DNA of 64,000 bases, taken from Tepidimicrobium xylanilyticum (GTDB taxonomy: Bacteria; Bacillota; Clostridia; Tissierellales; Tepidimicrobiaceae). Each line of letters opens with the position of its first letter. Position 1 is the stretch's first letter. This document shows positions 1 through 7,773 of this stretch, one piece after another. The notes beneath the pieces are model-generated. The model worked only from the letters and a program-made list of their open reading frames with translations, was not told the DNA's origin and did not search any database. Both the position numbers and the translations under genes were made by a program. Where the stretch lies: assembly GCF_900106765.1 (NCBI RefSeq), contig NZ_FNNG01000004.1, positions 124,001 to 188,000 on the forward strand, written 5' to 3'.

Positions 1-13
1 CTACAGTATTCAA
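1..13 (-). CDS. Start of an unidentified gene, cut by the window edge
   Basis: Only four codons (TTG AAT ACT GTA) are visible before the window ends. The start is inferred from an AGGTG ribosome binding site at 20-24, six bases upstream of the TTG. The gene would lie directly downstream of the Cys-rich peptide gene at 95-247, about 80 bases away, so the two could be cotranscribed. Nothing can be said about its product. Confidence 0.25.
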
Positions 14-94
14 TATAATCACCTCATTATTTACAACAGAAACCCTAGCAGTTTAACACATTATGAACAGCCTTATAGAAAAACGCTTTAACTT

Positions 95-247
95 CTATTC
101 ATTTATTTCCGTATCACTACCATCTTCATATCTAGCTTTTCCACCACCATGGCTAGAACAACAACAAGAACATTGACTAGGTTCTTCAACTGCTATCAAA
201 CCTACATATTGTTGTAAAAATAATTTAGCTTCTTCCAGATTCTTCAT
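95..247 (-). CDS. Small Cys-rich peptide, possible RiPP precursor
   Basis: A 50-residue peptide starting MKNLEEAKLFLQQYVG. It has a strong AGGAGGT site (259-265) 11 bases before the ATG. The first half is a leader-like amphipathic stretch. A Cys cluster (CSCCCSSHGGG, residues 26-36) follows, then a polar acidic tail. A leader plus a compact Cys/Ser/Gly core is typical of ribosomally made, post-translationally modified peptides. It is also compatible with a small metal-binding protein. No maturation enzyme is visible; the gene beginning at base 13 could be one. I do not recognise the family. The start is well supported by the binding site and by the promoter at 366-394. Confidence 0.6.
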   Translation of the reverse strand: MKNLEEAKLFLQQYVGLIAVEEPSQCSCCCSSHGGGKARYEDGSDTEINE

Positions 248-694
248 AGTATAATCATACCTCCTTCTTTACTGCTAGGGTTTTCTGCAGATTATACATA
301 AATTAACTTTATTGCTTTTAGCTGTAAGTATAGAATCTAACCCACACTGTCCTTAATTAATTTTTATAATAAATTTCAAAAGTAATTATCTCAAATAGTG
401 ATTAATGATATTATTTATAGGTAGTATAATATAAGTATTCTGCAAATTTTGTCATGTTTTGGAGTAAACATATTATTTTTTTGATCTTTTTTTTGTAATA
501 TATTCATAAATAACAAACTGAGTAACAGGATAACCTGTCCCTAAAAAAGTGAAAGAATATATTAAATAAAATATAGGCAAGTTCTTGTCTTTACTAGATT
601 TCCTATCATGCATATAATATATTAAATATATAAAAGAACCTATTTATATATGGATTGTTTTGTATAATTTTATGCTTTCATCTCAGTAAGTAAA
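248..694. other. Intergenic region upstream of the Cys-rich peptide
   Basis: About 450 bases of AT-rich sequence without a convincing reading frame. It holds the promoter at 366-394 and the peptide's ribosome binding site. The stretch from about 400 to 690 contains only AT tracts and a short inverted repeat (ACAGG ATAA CCTGT near 526-540). I see no riboswitch-like element here. Confidence 0.5.
366..394 (-). promoter_or_regulatory. Sigma-A-type promoter for the Cys-rich peptide gene
   Basis: Reading the minus strand, TTGAGA (394-389) and TATTAT (371-366) are separated by exactly 17 bases. Transcription would start near 359, leaving a 5' leader of about 110 bases before the peptide ATG at 247. 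It is the best promoter-like sequence in the 248-694 gap. Confidence 0.5.
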
Positions 695-1476
695 TTACCA
701 AGTATTCCTGCTATGTTTTCCTAAAAACTTTATGCTTTCAGCAACTTTAATCATTTCAGATTTGCTCTCATATCCCGATATGTCAAATAAATACTCATCA
801 TTATGCCATATTATAGATATGCGATTATTTTTTTCAATTAAAACCCCCTCATAGTCATGGATTTCAATATAAGTAATCTTTGCCCCCTCTGTGTCTACAA
901 CGCCTTTTGTTTCTGTAGGCATCTGTATGAATACTATAGATTGATTATCCGAATCTTTCTTCACATCTTTATATTCAATGAACTTTATATTATCTGTATT
1001 GGATATGTTCTGAACTGTATATCCATCAGGAAATAGGTAGGAGCATATGCATTTTCCCAATTAATATATAGGCTATTTCCTAAAACATTTCCACTTCTAT
1101 TGTTAGTTAGTTCAATTGAGGTATATTCATCTTCCATTTTTAGTATCAAGTTTAATAGCTTAGATCGTGCAGCATCTACACTTATTATTGTTATTCCAGA
1201 CATAATAATAAATAAAACAACAAATACAGAAACCTTCTTTAGTAGGGCAGCAGTATCTTTTATAAATACGAAAATATTCTGTTTCATTAAATATCTTTCT
1301 AGCAATTTAGATATTTTCCTTATTTCAGATTGGGAAATAGAAAATTTTTCACACTCTTTAATCTTCTCTTTTTCCAAGTCAAATTCTTTTCCTTTAATTA
1401 TCGAAAAGTTATCTAAAGCTAATTTTAGGATAATTTCGTCATATTCTTCTAATAGGTCTTTTCTTATATCATTCAA
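695..1476 (-). pseudogene. Anti-sigma factor-like membrane protein (DUF4367-like), frameshifted
   Basis: Two overlapping frames together read as one anti-sigma-type protein. The first part (1476 to about 1030) has a cytoplasmic N-terminal half, one membrane segment (around residues 80-98, VSVFVVLFIIMSGITIISVD) and the start of an extracellular domain. The second part (about 1030 to 695) continues it with PDGYTVQNIS through IIWHNDEYLFDISG, as in DUF4367 domains. The join falls near 1028-1031, where one C appears to be missing; with it the protein would read APTYFPDGYTV. The TTG start overlaps the stop of the sigma gene, so the pair is translationally coupled. Either the gene is inactive or there is a one-base sequence error. 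Confidence 0.65.
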
Positions 1477-2005
1477 CTTTATAATCTCCCTTTTTTAATT
1501 CTCTTAGGGCACGTTGTCTCGCCCGTTGAAGTCTTTTACGAACATTGTCCTTTGAAATATTAAATATACTAGCTATATCAGCAGTGCTCATTTCCAAGTT
1601 ATATTTGTAAAAGAGTATCTCTTGGTCTATTGCTGACAGTCTGGTTATTGCTTTTCCTAGTTCATCTATTTCCTCCCCTATTATGACAAGTTCATCTGGT
1701 TGGGATGCTTCAGTATCTTCAATGGTTTCAGATAAATCATTTTCAAGCCCATAGAAGATTCTTTTATTATATCTATTTCTTTTATTAATAAAATTAAAAG
1801 ATACACTTCTAATAGTATAGACAATGTAGGATGTTAATTTGTGACACTCTAATTTTTGGATAGTATCAATATTTTTAATCAATCTTATAATAACATCATT
1901 GATAATATCATCAACTACGCTATTATCCATAACTATTTCATAAACCTTTTTTCTCATAAGAAGGATTAATAGGCGAGAAAGAGTTGCAACTAATGTAGTT
2001 AACAA
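1469..2005 (-). CDS. ECF-type RNA polymerase sigma factor
   Basis: A 178-residue sigma-70 family protein. Region 2 is visible as VVDDIINDVIIRLIKNI (about residues 31-47), followed by the 2.3/2.4 stretch with YTIRSVSFNFINKRNR. Region 4 has a clear helix-turn-helix (LSAIDQEILFYKYNL, then TADIASIFNISKDNVRKRLQ). It directs polymerase to its own regulon and is normally held inactive by the coupled membrane anti-sigma factor, here the frameshifted 695-1476. The start is a TTG. The N-terminal end is shorter than usual for region 2.1, so a little of the front may be lost. Regulon and signal are unknown. Confidence 0.8.
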   Translation of the reverse strand: MLTTLVATLSRLLILLMRKKVYEIVMDNSVVDDIINDVIIRLIKNIDTIQKLECHKLTSYIVYTIRSVSFNFINKRNRYNKRIFYGLENDLSETIEDTEASQPDELVIIGEEIDELGKAITRLSAIDQEILFYKYNLEMSTADIASIFNISKDNVRKRLQRARQRALRELKKGDYKVE

Positions 2006-2127
2006 TCATTACATAATTTTGTGAAATTTAACCTCATCTACAATTATAGAGGCTATTTGAAGCTGATAGAGATTAAATAAACGTGCCTGTATAATAAAGC
2101 AAAACAGTCATCTTATGTAGAGAATAA

Positions 2128-2661
2128 TTAACAATCAAGACAAACCAAATACCTTATTAGTAACATAATTATAAATATCGATACTACATAGGATAGAAGT
2201 GCTGCTCTTAATGTATGACCATGGTCTTTTACTCCTATTGAGCCAAAATATAGTGCCATAGTATAAAATATTGTTTCAGAAGACCCCATTAAGATTGATG
2301 CTGTTATACCCAGTAAGGAATCTGGCCCATAATGACTTATGATGTCCCTTACTAGTCCTAAAGCTCCCGAACCTGATAAGGGCCTTATAAAAATAAGGGG
2401 AAGTATTTCTTCTGGTATCCTCAACAGGTGAGTTATAGGACGTACTAAATCTATAAACATATCTAGGGCCTCAGAGCTCCTGAATATTCCAATAGCAATA
2501 AATATGGCTATTAAATTAGGAATTATTTTAAAGGCAGTCTTTAAGCCTTCAAATGCTCCTTCTGTAAAGGCATCATATATGTCTACCTTCTTTAAATATC
2601 CATGGACTACAATTACAATGACTAAGAATGGCACTATACCAAGAGAGATTATATCTAGCAT
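2128..2661 (-). CDS. spmB: Spore maturation protein B
   Basis: A 177-residue integral membrane protein of the nucleoside-recognition (Gate) family. Conserved features include PFLVIVIVVHG near the N-terminus, RPLSGSGALGLVRDI (about residues 93-107), and GSSETIFYTMALYFG (about 126-140). With SpmA it is needed for spore core dehydration and heat resistance in Bacillus and Clostridium. The start ATG follows an AAGGAG site and overlaps the end of spmA by seven bases, as usual for the spmAB pair. Confidence 0.93.
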   Translation of the reverse strand: MLDIISLGIVPFLVIVIVVHGYLKKVDIYDAFTEGAFEGLKTAFKIIPNLIAIFIAIGIFRSSEALDMFIDLVRPITHLLRIPEEILPLIFIRPLSGSGALGLVRDIISHYGPDSLLGITASILMGSSETIFYTMALYFGSIGVKDHGHTLRAALLSYVVSIFIIMLLIRYLVCLDC

Positions 2662-3236
2662 CTTTTTCTCCTTTCAAACATTTTACCTATTATTATGGCT
2701 ACAATGGTAGATATGCTGGTTGCTAATAAAGTAATGCCTATGATGTCTGTAGGGGCTTTAGAGCCATAATCATATCTTAACTTTATTATTGTAAGGGGTA
2801 CTAACTGCAAGGAAGACATATTTATTATCAAAAACATAGCCATAGCATTTGTAGCTTTACCCTTATGGGAATTTATATTATCCAATTCCTTCATTGCCTT
2901 CAATCCAAAAGCAGTGGCACCATTGCCTACTCCAAACATATTAGCTATAAAGTTCATTATCATCCATCTTTCTGCTGGATGGTTTGGTGGAACTTCAGGA
3001 AATAAGAGTTTTATAATAGGCCTAAAGGCCCTTGATAAGCACCTTATAAACCCAGATTTTTCTGCAATATTCATAATCCCTAACCAGAAGGCCATTATTC
3101 CCATAAGGCTTATGCCAAATGTAACCCCTTCTTGTGTTTCTTTTAAAATAATATTATTTATTTCTTCTAAATTACCGGTAATAGCTCCATATAGGATTCC
3201 TACAAATATCATTAAAAACCATATGGTATTGAGCAT
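2655..3236 (-). CDS. spmA: Spore maturation protein A
   Basis: A 193-residue membrane protein of the nucleoside-recognition domain family, upstream partner of spmB. Diagnostic stretches are FGISLMGIMAFWLGIMNIAE (about 39-58) and NMFGVGNGATAFGLKAMKEL (about 98-117). It acts in the membrane during late sporulation. The ribosome binding site (AGGAAAGGGG) lies inside a hairpin at 3239-3275, so translation could depend on that structure. Confidence 0.93.
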   Translation of the reverse strand: MLNTIWFLMIFVGILYGAITGNLEEINNIILKETQEGVTFGISLMGIMAFWLGIMNIAEKSGFIRCLSRAFRPIIKLLFPEVPPNHPAERWMIMNFIANMFGVGNGATAFGLKAMKELDNINSHKGKATNAMAMFLIINMSSLQLVPLTIIKLRYDYGSKAPTDIIGITLLATSISTIVAIIIGKMFERRKRC

Positions 3237-3238
3237 AG

Positions 3239-3275
3239 AAAAACCCCTTTCCTATAAAATATATGAAAGGGGTTT
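3239..3275 (-). terminator. Hairpin: terminator of nurA-herA, overlapping the spmA ribosome binding site
   Basis: Arms AAACCCCTTTC (3241-3251) and GAAAGGGGTTT (3265-3275) form an 11-bp stem with a 13-base AT loop. On the minus strand it runs into TTTTT, as in an intrinsic terminator for the herA operon. The 3' arm also contains the AGGAAAGGGG that serves as the spmA ribosome binding site, only three bases before the spmA ATG. Confidence 0.65.
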
Positions 3276-3322
3276 GTTGTTTATTTATAATATTTTCAAT
3301 ATGATATTCTCTAGAAAATTCC

Positions 3323-3365
3323 ATAAGTTTATTTATTTGTGCCTGGCACCAATAAATAAACTTAT
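3323..3365. repeat. Long nested palindrome with a GTGCCTGGCAC core
   Basis: The arms 3323-3337 (ATAAGTTTATTTATT) and 3351-3365 are perfect 15-base reverse complements. The 13-base centre itself holds the palindrome GTGCC-T-GGCAC (3339-3349). The right arm includes the herA stop codon. GTGCC/GGCAC cores of this kind recur in intergenic DNA of many Firmicutes. There is no T-run, so it is not a standard terminator. Confidence 0.6.
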
Positions 3366-5200
3366 TTGGTGAAGATGTTGAAAAAAGGAGTCTGTTTTTT
3401 CTTTAATAATCCTTTGTCTACCAAGCCCTCTAGTTTCTCTTCAAATACTGTAATGGGATAGGTCTTCCCCGTTTCCTTTTCAATCTCCTTAACTACATTT
3501 ATGAAATCGTCGCCATTGATGGGCAATTTATCTTCAATTATCTCCAAAAATTTTTTATCATCTTCTATGACCTTATCCCTTAATTCGTCGAAAGGATTCT
3601 CCCTATGAGGACTAGTTGTGTTGGCAGCTCTGATTCTTGCAAATATGGTTCTTCCTAAAGAAGCTTCTGATATGAACACATCTCCTGTTCTTAAATAGGG
3701 AAGCCTCTTAGCTTCCTCTGCTGTTATATCCGTTTCCTCCTTAATAGTCTGAATATCGGAAGCCCTTACGGTTCTAAATATGAATTTAGTATTCAATTGA
3801 GCTGTTATGGTTTCATCTAATAGAGTAGGCCTTTGGGTTGCCAGTATTAAGAAGGTCCCATATTTCCTACCCTCTTGGGATATTTCCTTTAAAATAGATT
3901 TGGAAGGAGGTTCATATCCTTTAGGAGCAAAATTATGAGCTTCATCGGTAACCACTATAAAGGGAGGAAAATATTCTGCAGTTGTATTCTTATACAAAGC
4001 ATCCTTGTAATCCCTTCTCTTATAATATAGGTTATTCAATAGATAGGTGCTAAATACCTGAAGTATTCTAGTGCTTCCCTGTACTACTATCAATTTACCC
4101 ATTTGTAGACCTTCTTCTATAGGCTTAATATCCTTGCTAAATATCCCCTCATTTTCAAGTCTAGTTAACCTCCAAATAATGCCTCTAACAGAGCTATAGG
4201 GGCAGATCTTGTCATAATTTATAAATAGTTCCTTCCTCTTCTGCCAACCTTCCCTCTCCAAATCGCTTGAGCTTTCATCGATTCTCCTTTGTATCCTATC
4301 TAAAGAGCCTTCTTCCTGAGCTTCTGCCAGCATTTTTAGTTTATTATAAAAGCTGTTATAAGATTCCCTTCCCCTAAATAATATATCCACTACATTGCTC
4401 ATGGCATCCGTTAAGGGACTGGAAGCCCCCAAAAGGTTCTTAATATCCTGTCGGGACAAATCCTCAAAGCGAACTCCTACATGGTATCCTATCTGAAGGC
4501 ATTTAAACTTTTCCCTATAATCTTTCCTCTTTTCCTTAGGAATATAGGGACCTACTTCACTGAAATCCATTTCAAAATGGGGATCCAATACTATGGTAGG
4601 TATATTTAATTCCATAAGTTCCTCTAAAATCACCCTAAGACCAAAGGATTTTCCCGAACCGGAACCTCCAAATACCCCAATATGAGGATATTGGTGCATG
4701 GATTTTATATCAAATATATAGGGTATGTCTTTTTGTACCTTTAGCTTCCCTTCTTCAAAGGTATATAGAAGGTTCTTGTATTCTTCATCCATACCTTCAG
4801 CCATTTGATCTGTATTCTTAATTATCCCAAGTACCAAACCTTCATCTGGCGAAGATTTAATCATCAAATCCTTCACCTCTTCAAAGGAAGGTACCCTCAC
4901 GTCAGAACCAGATTCTACTGGATATAGGGCTTCGTTTAAAAGCCTTATTCTGCCTATATATATGGTATCTTCCTCGATATTATAACCTATTGTCTTTAAA
5001 GAATCTATAACGGAACTATCTGCCAATTCCCCTTGAAGATTTAAAGGCATGTACTTATTATAGGTTTGAGCTTCCACCACCTCGCCAATTAAATCCCCTT
5101 GGTAAGGGTCTACTATTATCAAAAACTCGTTTATCCTAAAGTTTCTTTCCTTAGAGCCAACGAATACTTCCTGTTGGGTTGTAATACCCACTACCTTCAT
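3362..5200 (-). CDS. herA: HerA-type hexameric DNA translocase/helicase (DUF87 ATPase)
   Basis: A 612-residue FtsK/HerA-like ATPase. The N-terminal HAS-barrel-like region (about 1-110) is followed by the RecA-like core. The Walker A is GGSGSGKS (about residues 178-185). The Walker B is VTDEAHNFAP in the middle, with the sensor-like LATQRPTLLD downstream. HerA pumps DNA and works with the nuclease NurA in DNA end processing, best known in archaea and some bacteria. The nurA-like gene lies 11 bases upstream, supporting a two-gene unit. The start has a strong AGGAGGGAAGG site. The stop is embedded in a long palindrome. Confidence 0.87.
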   Translation of the reverse strand: MKVVGITTQQEVFVGSKERNFRINEFLIIVDPYQGDLIGEVVEAQTYNKYMPLNLQGELADSSVIDSLKTIGYNIEEDTIYIGRIRLLNEALYPVESGSDVRVPSFEEVKDLMIKSSPDEGLVLGIIKNTDQMAEGMDEEYKNLLYTFEEGKLKVQKDIPYIFDIKSMHQYPHIGVFGGSGSGKSFGLRVILEELMELNIPTIVLDPHFEMDFSEVGPYIPKEKRKDYREKFKCLQIGYHVGVRFEDLSRQDIKNLLGASSPLTDAMSNVVDILFRGRESYNSFYNKLKMLAEAQEEGSLDRIQRRIDESSSDLEREGWQKRKELFINYDKICPYSSVRGIIWRLTRLENEGIFSKDIKPIEEGLQMGKLIVVQGSTRILQVFSTYLLNNLYYKRRDYKDALYKNTTAEYFPPFIVVTDEAHNFAPKGYEPPSKSILKEISQEGRKYGTFLILATQRPTLLDETITAQLNTKFIFRTVRASDIQTIKEETDITAEEAKRLPYLRTGDVFISEASLGRTIFARIRAANTTSPHRENPFDELRDKVIEDDKKFLEIIEDKLPINGDDFINVVKEIEKETGKTYPITVFEEKLEGLVDKGLLKKKQTPFFNIFTK

Positions 5201-5211
5201 TTCCTTCCCTC

Positions 5212-6216
5212 CTACCTAGTTCTTTTATCTCTTTCAGATATAAATAGTTTTTCCAATATTTCCCGATCCAAATAGGATTCCAGCAATCCTTTTATTAATT
5301 GGTCTGTTATTCTGACTTCGTTGTCCACTATATCGATCCAAAAAGGCACTCCTCTTCCATCCTTGGGGGTTAACGTTAATATTAACCTTGCCATCTCCTC
5401 TAAATGCTGCCTTTGGCTATAAAGGATATCCATTCCTATTACACTAGGAGCTAAGGAACTTCTCATAAACAGCGAGGCAAAGCCTTCCTTGGTCTTCTTT
5501 GCTACATCACTCTGAATTTCAATTGCCTCCCCATATTCCAATAAGCCATACAATAATTCCCTGTCGTAGAACAGCTCCTTTGTAGATAATAGATTGTTTT
5601 TCACTAACAAATCTCCTATTATATAGGTTTTTATATCTTTGATTACTCCAATTAAAATTATATTATTTTCTTCACACTCCCTTTTCAACTCCTGCCATTT
5701 AGCATGGCACTCTATATCGTAACGAATAAGGGAACCATCCATAATCACTGCATAGGGTTTCAATTTCTTAACTCCTTCTATTGCCACTTCCACTTCTATG
5801 GCAGACAACTTTTTACTTCTAATGGACTGGTCTTCTTCCAGAGGGTTTTCTAAACCATTCTCATATCCATTTCCAGGACAAAGAGGGCTATAAAAATCGG
5901 TTTTATATATAGGCTTGCTTCCGTAGATTGTGGACTTAGCCAAGCCTTGGTAAATTTCAACAAAATGGGGATAGGCTCCTCCTACTCTGTTGTTGGAACC
6001 ATCAACACCTAGTATGCCTCCCTTTTTATTATAATTTTTTAGCTCTTCCTGAGACAGCTTATCAACTTTTTTGATTTCTCCTACTTCCCTTCTTATGAAT
6101 TCCCTAAGAGTATTAGCATCTAGAGTAAAGATTTCCTTGTATTTTTCCAACAATAATTTATTTAAACTGATTATCTTATCTTTTAGCTCTTCGTTAATAT
6201 TATACAATTCCTTCAC
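5212..6216 (-). CDS. nurA: NurA-type 5'-3' nuclease
   Basis: A 334-residue NurA-domain protein. The RNase-H-like catalytic motif is visible as GGILGVDGSN (about residues 66-75), and IMDGSLIRYD (about 158-167) supplies another conserved acidic segment. C-terminal SSLAPSVIGMDILYS is also typical. NurA forms a complex with HerA and degrades DNA ends. The longest start is GTG at 6216, but TTG at 6207 is better spaced from GAGGTGAAGG, so three residues may be lost. It diverges from the abrB-type gene at 6349. Confidence 0.82.
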   Translation of the reverse strand: MKELYNINEELKDKIISLNKLLLEKYKEIFTLDANTLREFIRREVGEIKKVDKLSQEELKNYNKKGGILGVDGSNNRVGGAYPHFVEIYQGLAKSTIYGSKPIYKTDFYSPLCPGNGYENGLENPLEEDQSIRSKKLSAIEVEVAIEGVKKLKPYAVIMDGSLIRYDIECHAKWQELKRECEENNIILIGVIKDIKTYIIGDLLVKNNLLSTKELFYDRELLYGLLEYGEAIEIQSDVAKKTKEGFASLFMRSSLAPSVIGMDILYSQRQHLEEMARLILTLTPKDGRGVPFWIDIVDNEVRITDQLIKGLLESYLDREILEKLFISERDKRTR

Positions 6217-6269
6217 CTCTTATTTAAAAGATAAAGTAAAAATTTTTGTGTAGTATTTAACTTTTTATG

Positions 6270-6298
6270 TTGACTTTATTTGGAATTTATGGTATTGT
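6270..6298 (+). promoter_or_regulatory. Sigma-A-type promoter of the AbrB-like gene
   Basis: TTGACT (6270-6275) and TATTGT (6293-6298) are separated by 17 bases on the plus strand, about 50 bases before the ATG of the AbrB-family gene. AbrB-type regulators often repress themselves, so this region may also be an operator, but no clear repeat is visible. Confidence 0.5.
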
Positions 6299-6348
6299 TT
6301 TTATGTAGAATTTAGTCGATTTTAATATTATATATGGGAGGAATGATT

Positions 6349-6588
6349 ATGAAGTCAACGGGGATAGTAAGAAAAGTGGATGAATTAGGTAGAGTTGTAA
6401 TACCTATTGAATTAAGGAGACATCTAGATATTGATGTCAAAGATGCCTTGGAAATATTCGTTGAAGGAGAGCAAATTATATTAAAAAAATACGCTCCTGC
6501 ATGTATCTTCTGCGGACAAGCTAAAGATGTTATATCCTTTAAAGGAAAGAATATCTGTCCAGCTTGTATGGACGAGCTAAAAAAATAA
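6349..6588 (+). CDS. AbrB/SpoVT-family transition-state regulator with zinc-ribbon tail
   Basis: A 79-residue protein. The N-terminal swapped-hairpin DNA-binding domain is clear: STGIVRKVDELGRVVIPIEL, then LEIFVEGEQIILKKY. Instead of the usual AbrB tail it ends in a four-Cys segment (CIFCGQ..CPAC), probably a zinc ribbon for dimerisation. Proteins of this type regulate stationary-phase and sporulation genes. The ATG at 6349 is chosen over an in-frame ATG at 6334 because the GGGAGG site (6336-6341) sits seven bases before it. Confidence 0.88.
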   Translation: MKSTGIVRKVDELGRVVIPIELRRHLDIDVKDALEIFVEGEQIILKKYAPACIFCGQAKDVISFKGKNICPACMDELKK

Positions 6589-6596
6589 ACTACTAG

Positions 6597-6624
6597 TACC
6601 CGCCTTTATGACGGGTATTTTTTA
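6597..6624 (+). terminator. Intrinsic terminator of the AbrB-like gene
   Basis: TACCCG (6597-6602) and CGGGTA (6612-6617) pair around a nine-base loop and are followed by a T-run on the plus strand. It also overlaps the 3' end of rsmI on the other strand. Confidence 0.8.
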
Positions 6625-7449
6625 TTTTAAGCTCTCCTTGTAAACTAAATTCTTCGGTATCCCCCTTATTTCTGCAACCTTCTTTATAGCTTCCTTTTTG
6701 GTAAGCCCTTCCTTTATATATAATTCTATATGCTCCTTAATACTTATATCGGAAAATAAATCCCCTTCCTCAATTTTTGCCCCTTCTAATATTAAAACGA
6801 ATTCCCCTTTAGGCTCCTGAAATTCAAACTTTTTTATTCCTTCCGATACACATCCCCTAAATGTTTCCTCATAGATTTTAGTTAATTCTCTGGATATAGC
6901 TATCCTTCTATCTCCTAAAACCTCATATATATCCTTTAAAAGGGATAGAAGCCTATGGGGTGCTTCGTAAATTATCATAGTTCTCTTTTCTCCCTTTAAC
7001 CTTTCCAGTTCCTTAATACGCTCCTTCCTTTTAGAAGGAAAAAAACCTTCAAATACGAATTTCCCTGTTGGAAGGCCTGAATTAACTAAAGCAGTTATAG
7101 ATGCAGTAGGCCCTGGAAGAACTATAACCTTTATATCCTCTTCTATACATAATCGAATTAAGTCCTCCCCTGGGTCTGATATGCCAGGCATACCTGCATC
7201 GGTAACAAAACCAATGCTCATGCCTTCATTTAGTTTTTCTATTAATAATTGCCCTCTAGCTTCCTTATTGTGTTCATGATAAGATATTAAAGATTTTTTT
7301 ATGTTGTAATGATTTAATAATTTAATGGTACGCCTAGTGTCTTCTGCTGCTATCAAATCTACTTCTTTTAATATTCTTAAGGTTCTAAGGGTAATATCTT
7401 CCAAATTTCCTATGGGGGTAGGACATATATATAGAATCCCTTTACTCAT
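6622..7449 (-). CDS. rsmI: 16S rRNA (cytidine(1402)-2'-O)-methyltransferase
   Basis: A SAM-dependent methyltransferase of the tetrapyrrole-methylase fold that modifies C1402 of 16S rRNA. The signature begins LYICPTPIGNLEDITLR. AAEDTRRTIKLLNHY and FVTDAGMPGISDPGEDLI are further conserved motifs, and YEAPHRLLSLL marks the second half. The in-frame reading extends upstream to 7533, through the terminator at 7474-7503, which is unlikely. The ATG at 7449 lies seven bases after AAGGAG and gives the usual family length of about 275 residues. Confidence 0.93.
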   Translation of the reverse strand: MSKGILYICPTPIGNLEDITLRTLRILKEVDLIAAEDTRRTIKLLNHYNIKKSLISYHEHNKEARGQLLIEKLNEGMSIGFVTDAGMPGISDPGEDLIRLCIEEDIKVIVLPGPTASITALVNSGLPTGKFVFEGFFPSKRKERIKELERLKGEKRTMIIYEAPHRLLSLLKDIYEVLGDRRIAISRELTKIYEETFRGCVSEGIKKFEFQEPKGEFVLILEGAKIEEGDLFSDISIKEHIELYIKEGLTKKEAIKKVAEIRGIPKNLVYKESLK

Positions 7450-7473
7450 ATCCATTCTCCTTATAATTTTATT

Positions 7474-7503
7474 AAAAAAGGCCCTAGATTTAGGGCCTTT
7501 TTT
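7474..7503 (-). terminator. Intrinsic terminator of the ferredoxin gene
   Basis: A perfect 12-bp stem (7474-7485 with 7492-7503, core AAGGCCCT/AGGGCCTT) with a six-base loop. T-runs flank it on both strands, so it could stop transcription in either direction. It lies between the ferredoxin stop and the rsmI start, making rsmI a separate transcription unit or a read-through product. Confidence 0.85.
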
Positions 7504-7513
7504 GTTTTGTCTA

Positions 7514-7681
7514 TTATTCTGGTTGAGGTGCATCTACTGGACATACATTAGCACAAGAACCACAGTCAATACATTTCTCTGGATCGATTACATAAATATC
7601 TCCTTCACTTATTGCTTCAGTAGGGCATTCAGCCGCACAAGCTCCGCATGCAATACATGCATCAGTAATTTTATATGCCAA
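7514..7681 (-). CDS. 2[4Fe-4S] ferredoxin
   Basis: A 55-residue clostridial ferredoxin. Two classic cluster motifs are visible: CIACGACAAECP (residues 9-20) and CIDCGSCANVCP (residues 37-48). It carries low-potential electrons in anaerobic metabolism. The start is TTG at 7681 preceded by AGGGGGTG; the protein begins (M)AYKITDACIA, which is the usual N-terminus. A strong terminator follows. It is too small to be prominent but is unambiguous. Confidence 0.95.
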   Translation of the reverse strand: MAYKITDACIACGACAAECPTEAISEGDIYVIDPEKCIDCGSCANVCPVDAPQPE

Positions 7682-7773
7682 ATAATTCACCCCCTAAAAC
7701 CTTGTCTTATGCCACGATATAATTGTATCATTTTACTGCCAATAATAAAAGAGTTAATATTAATAAGATTATA

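Noticed and set aside
7450-7533. N-terminal extension of rsmI to 7533
   Set aside because: The extension crosses the perfect terminator at 7474-7503, lacks a ribosome binding site and does not match the family N-terminus.
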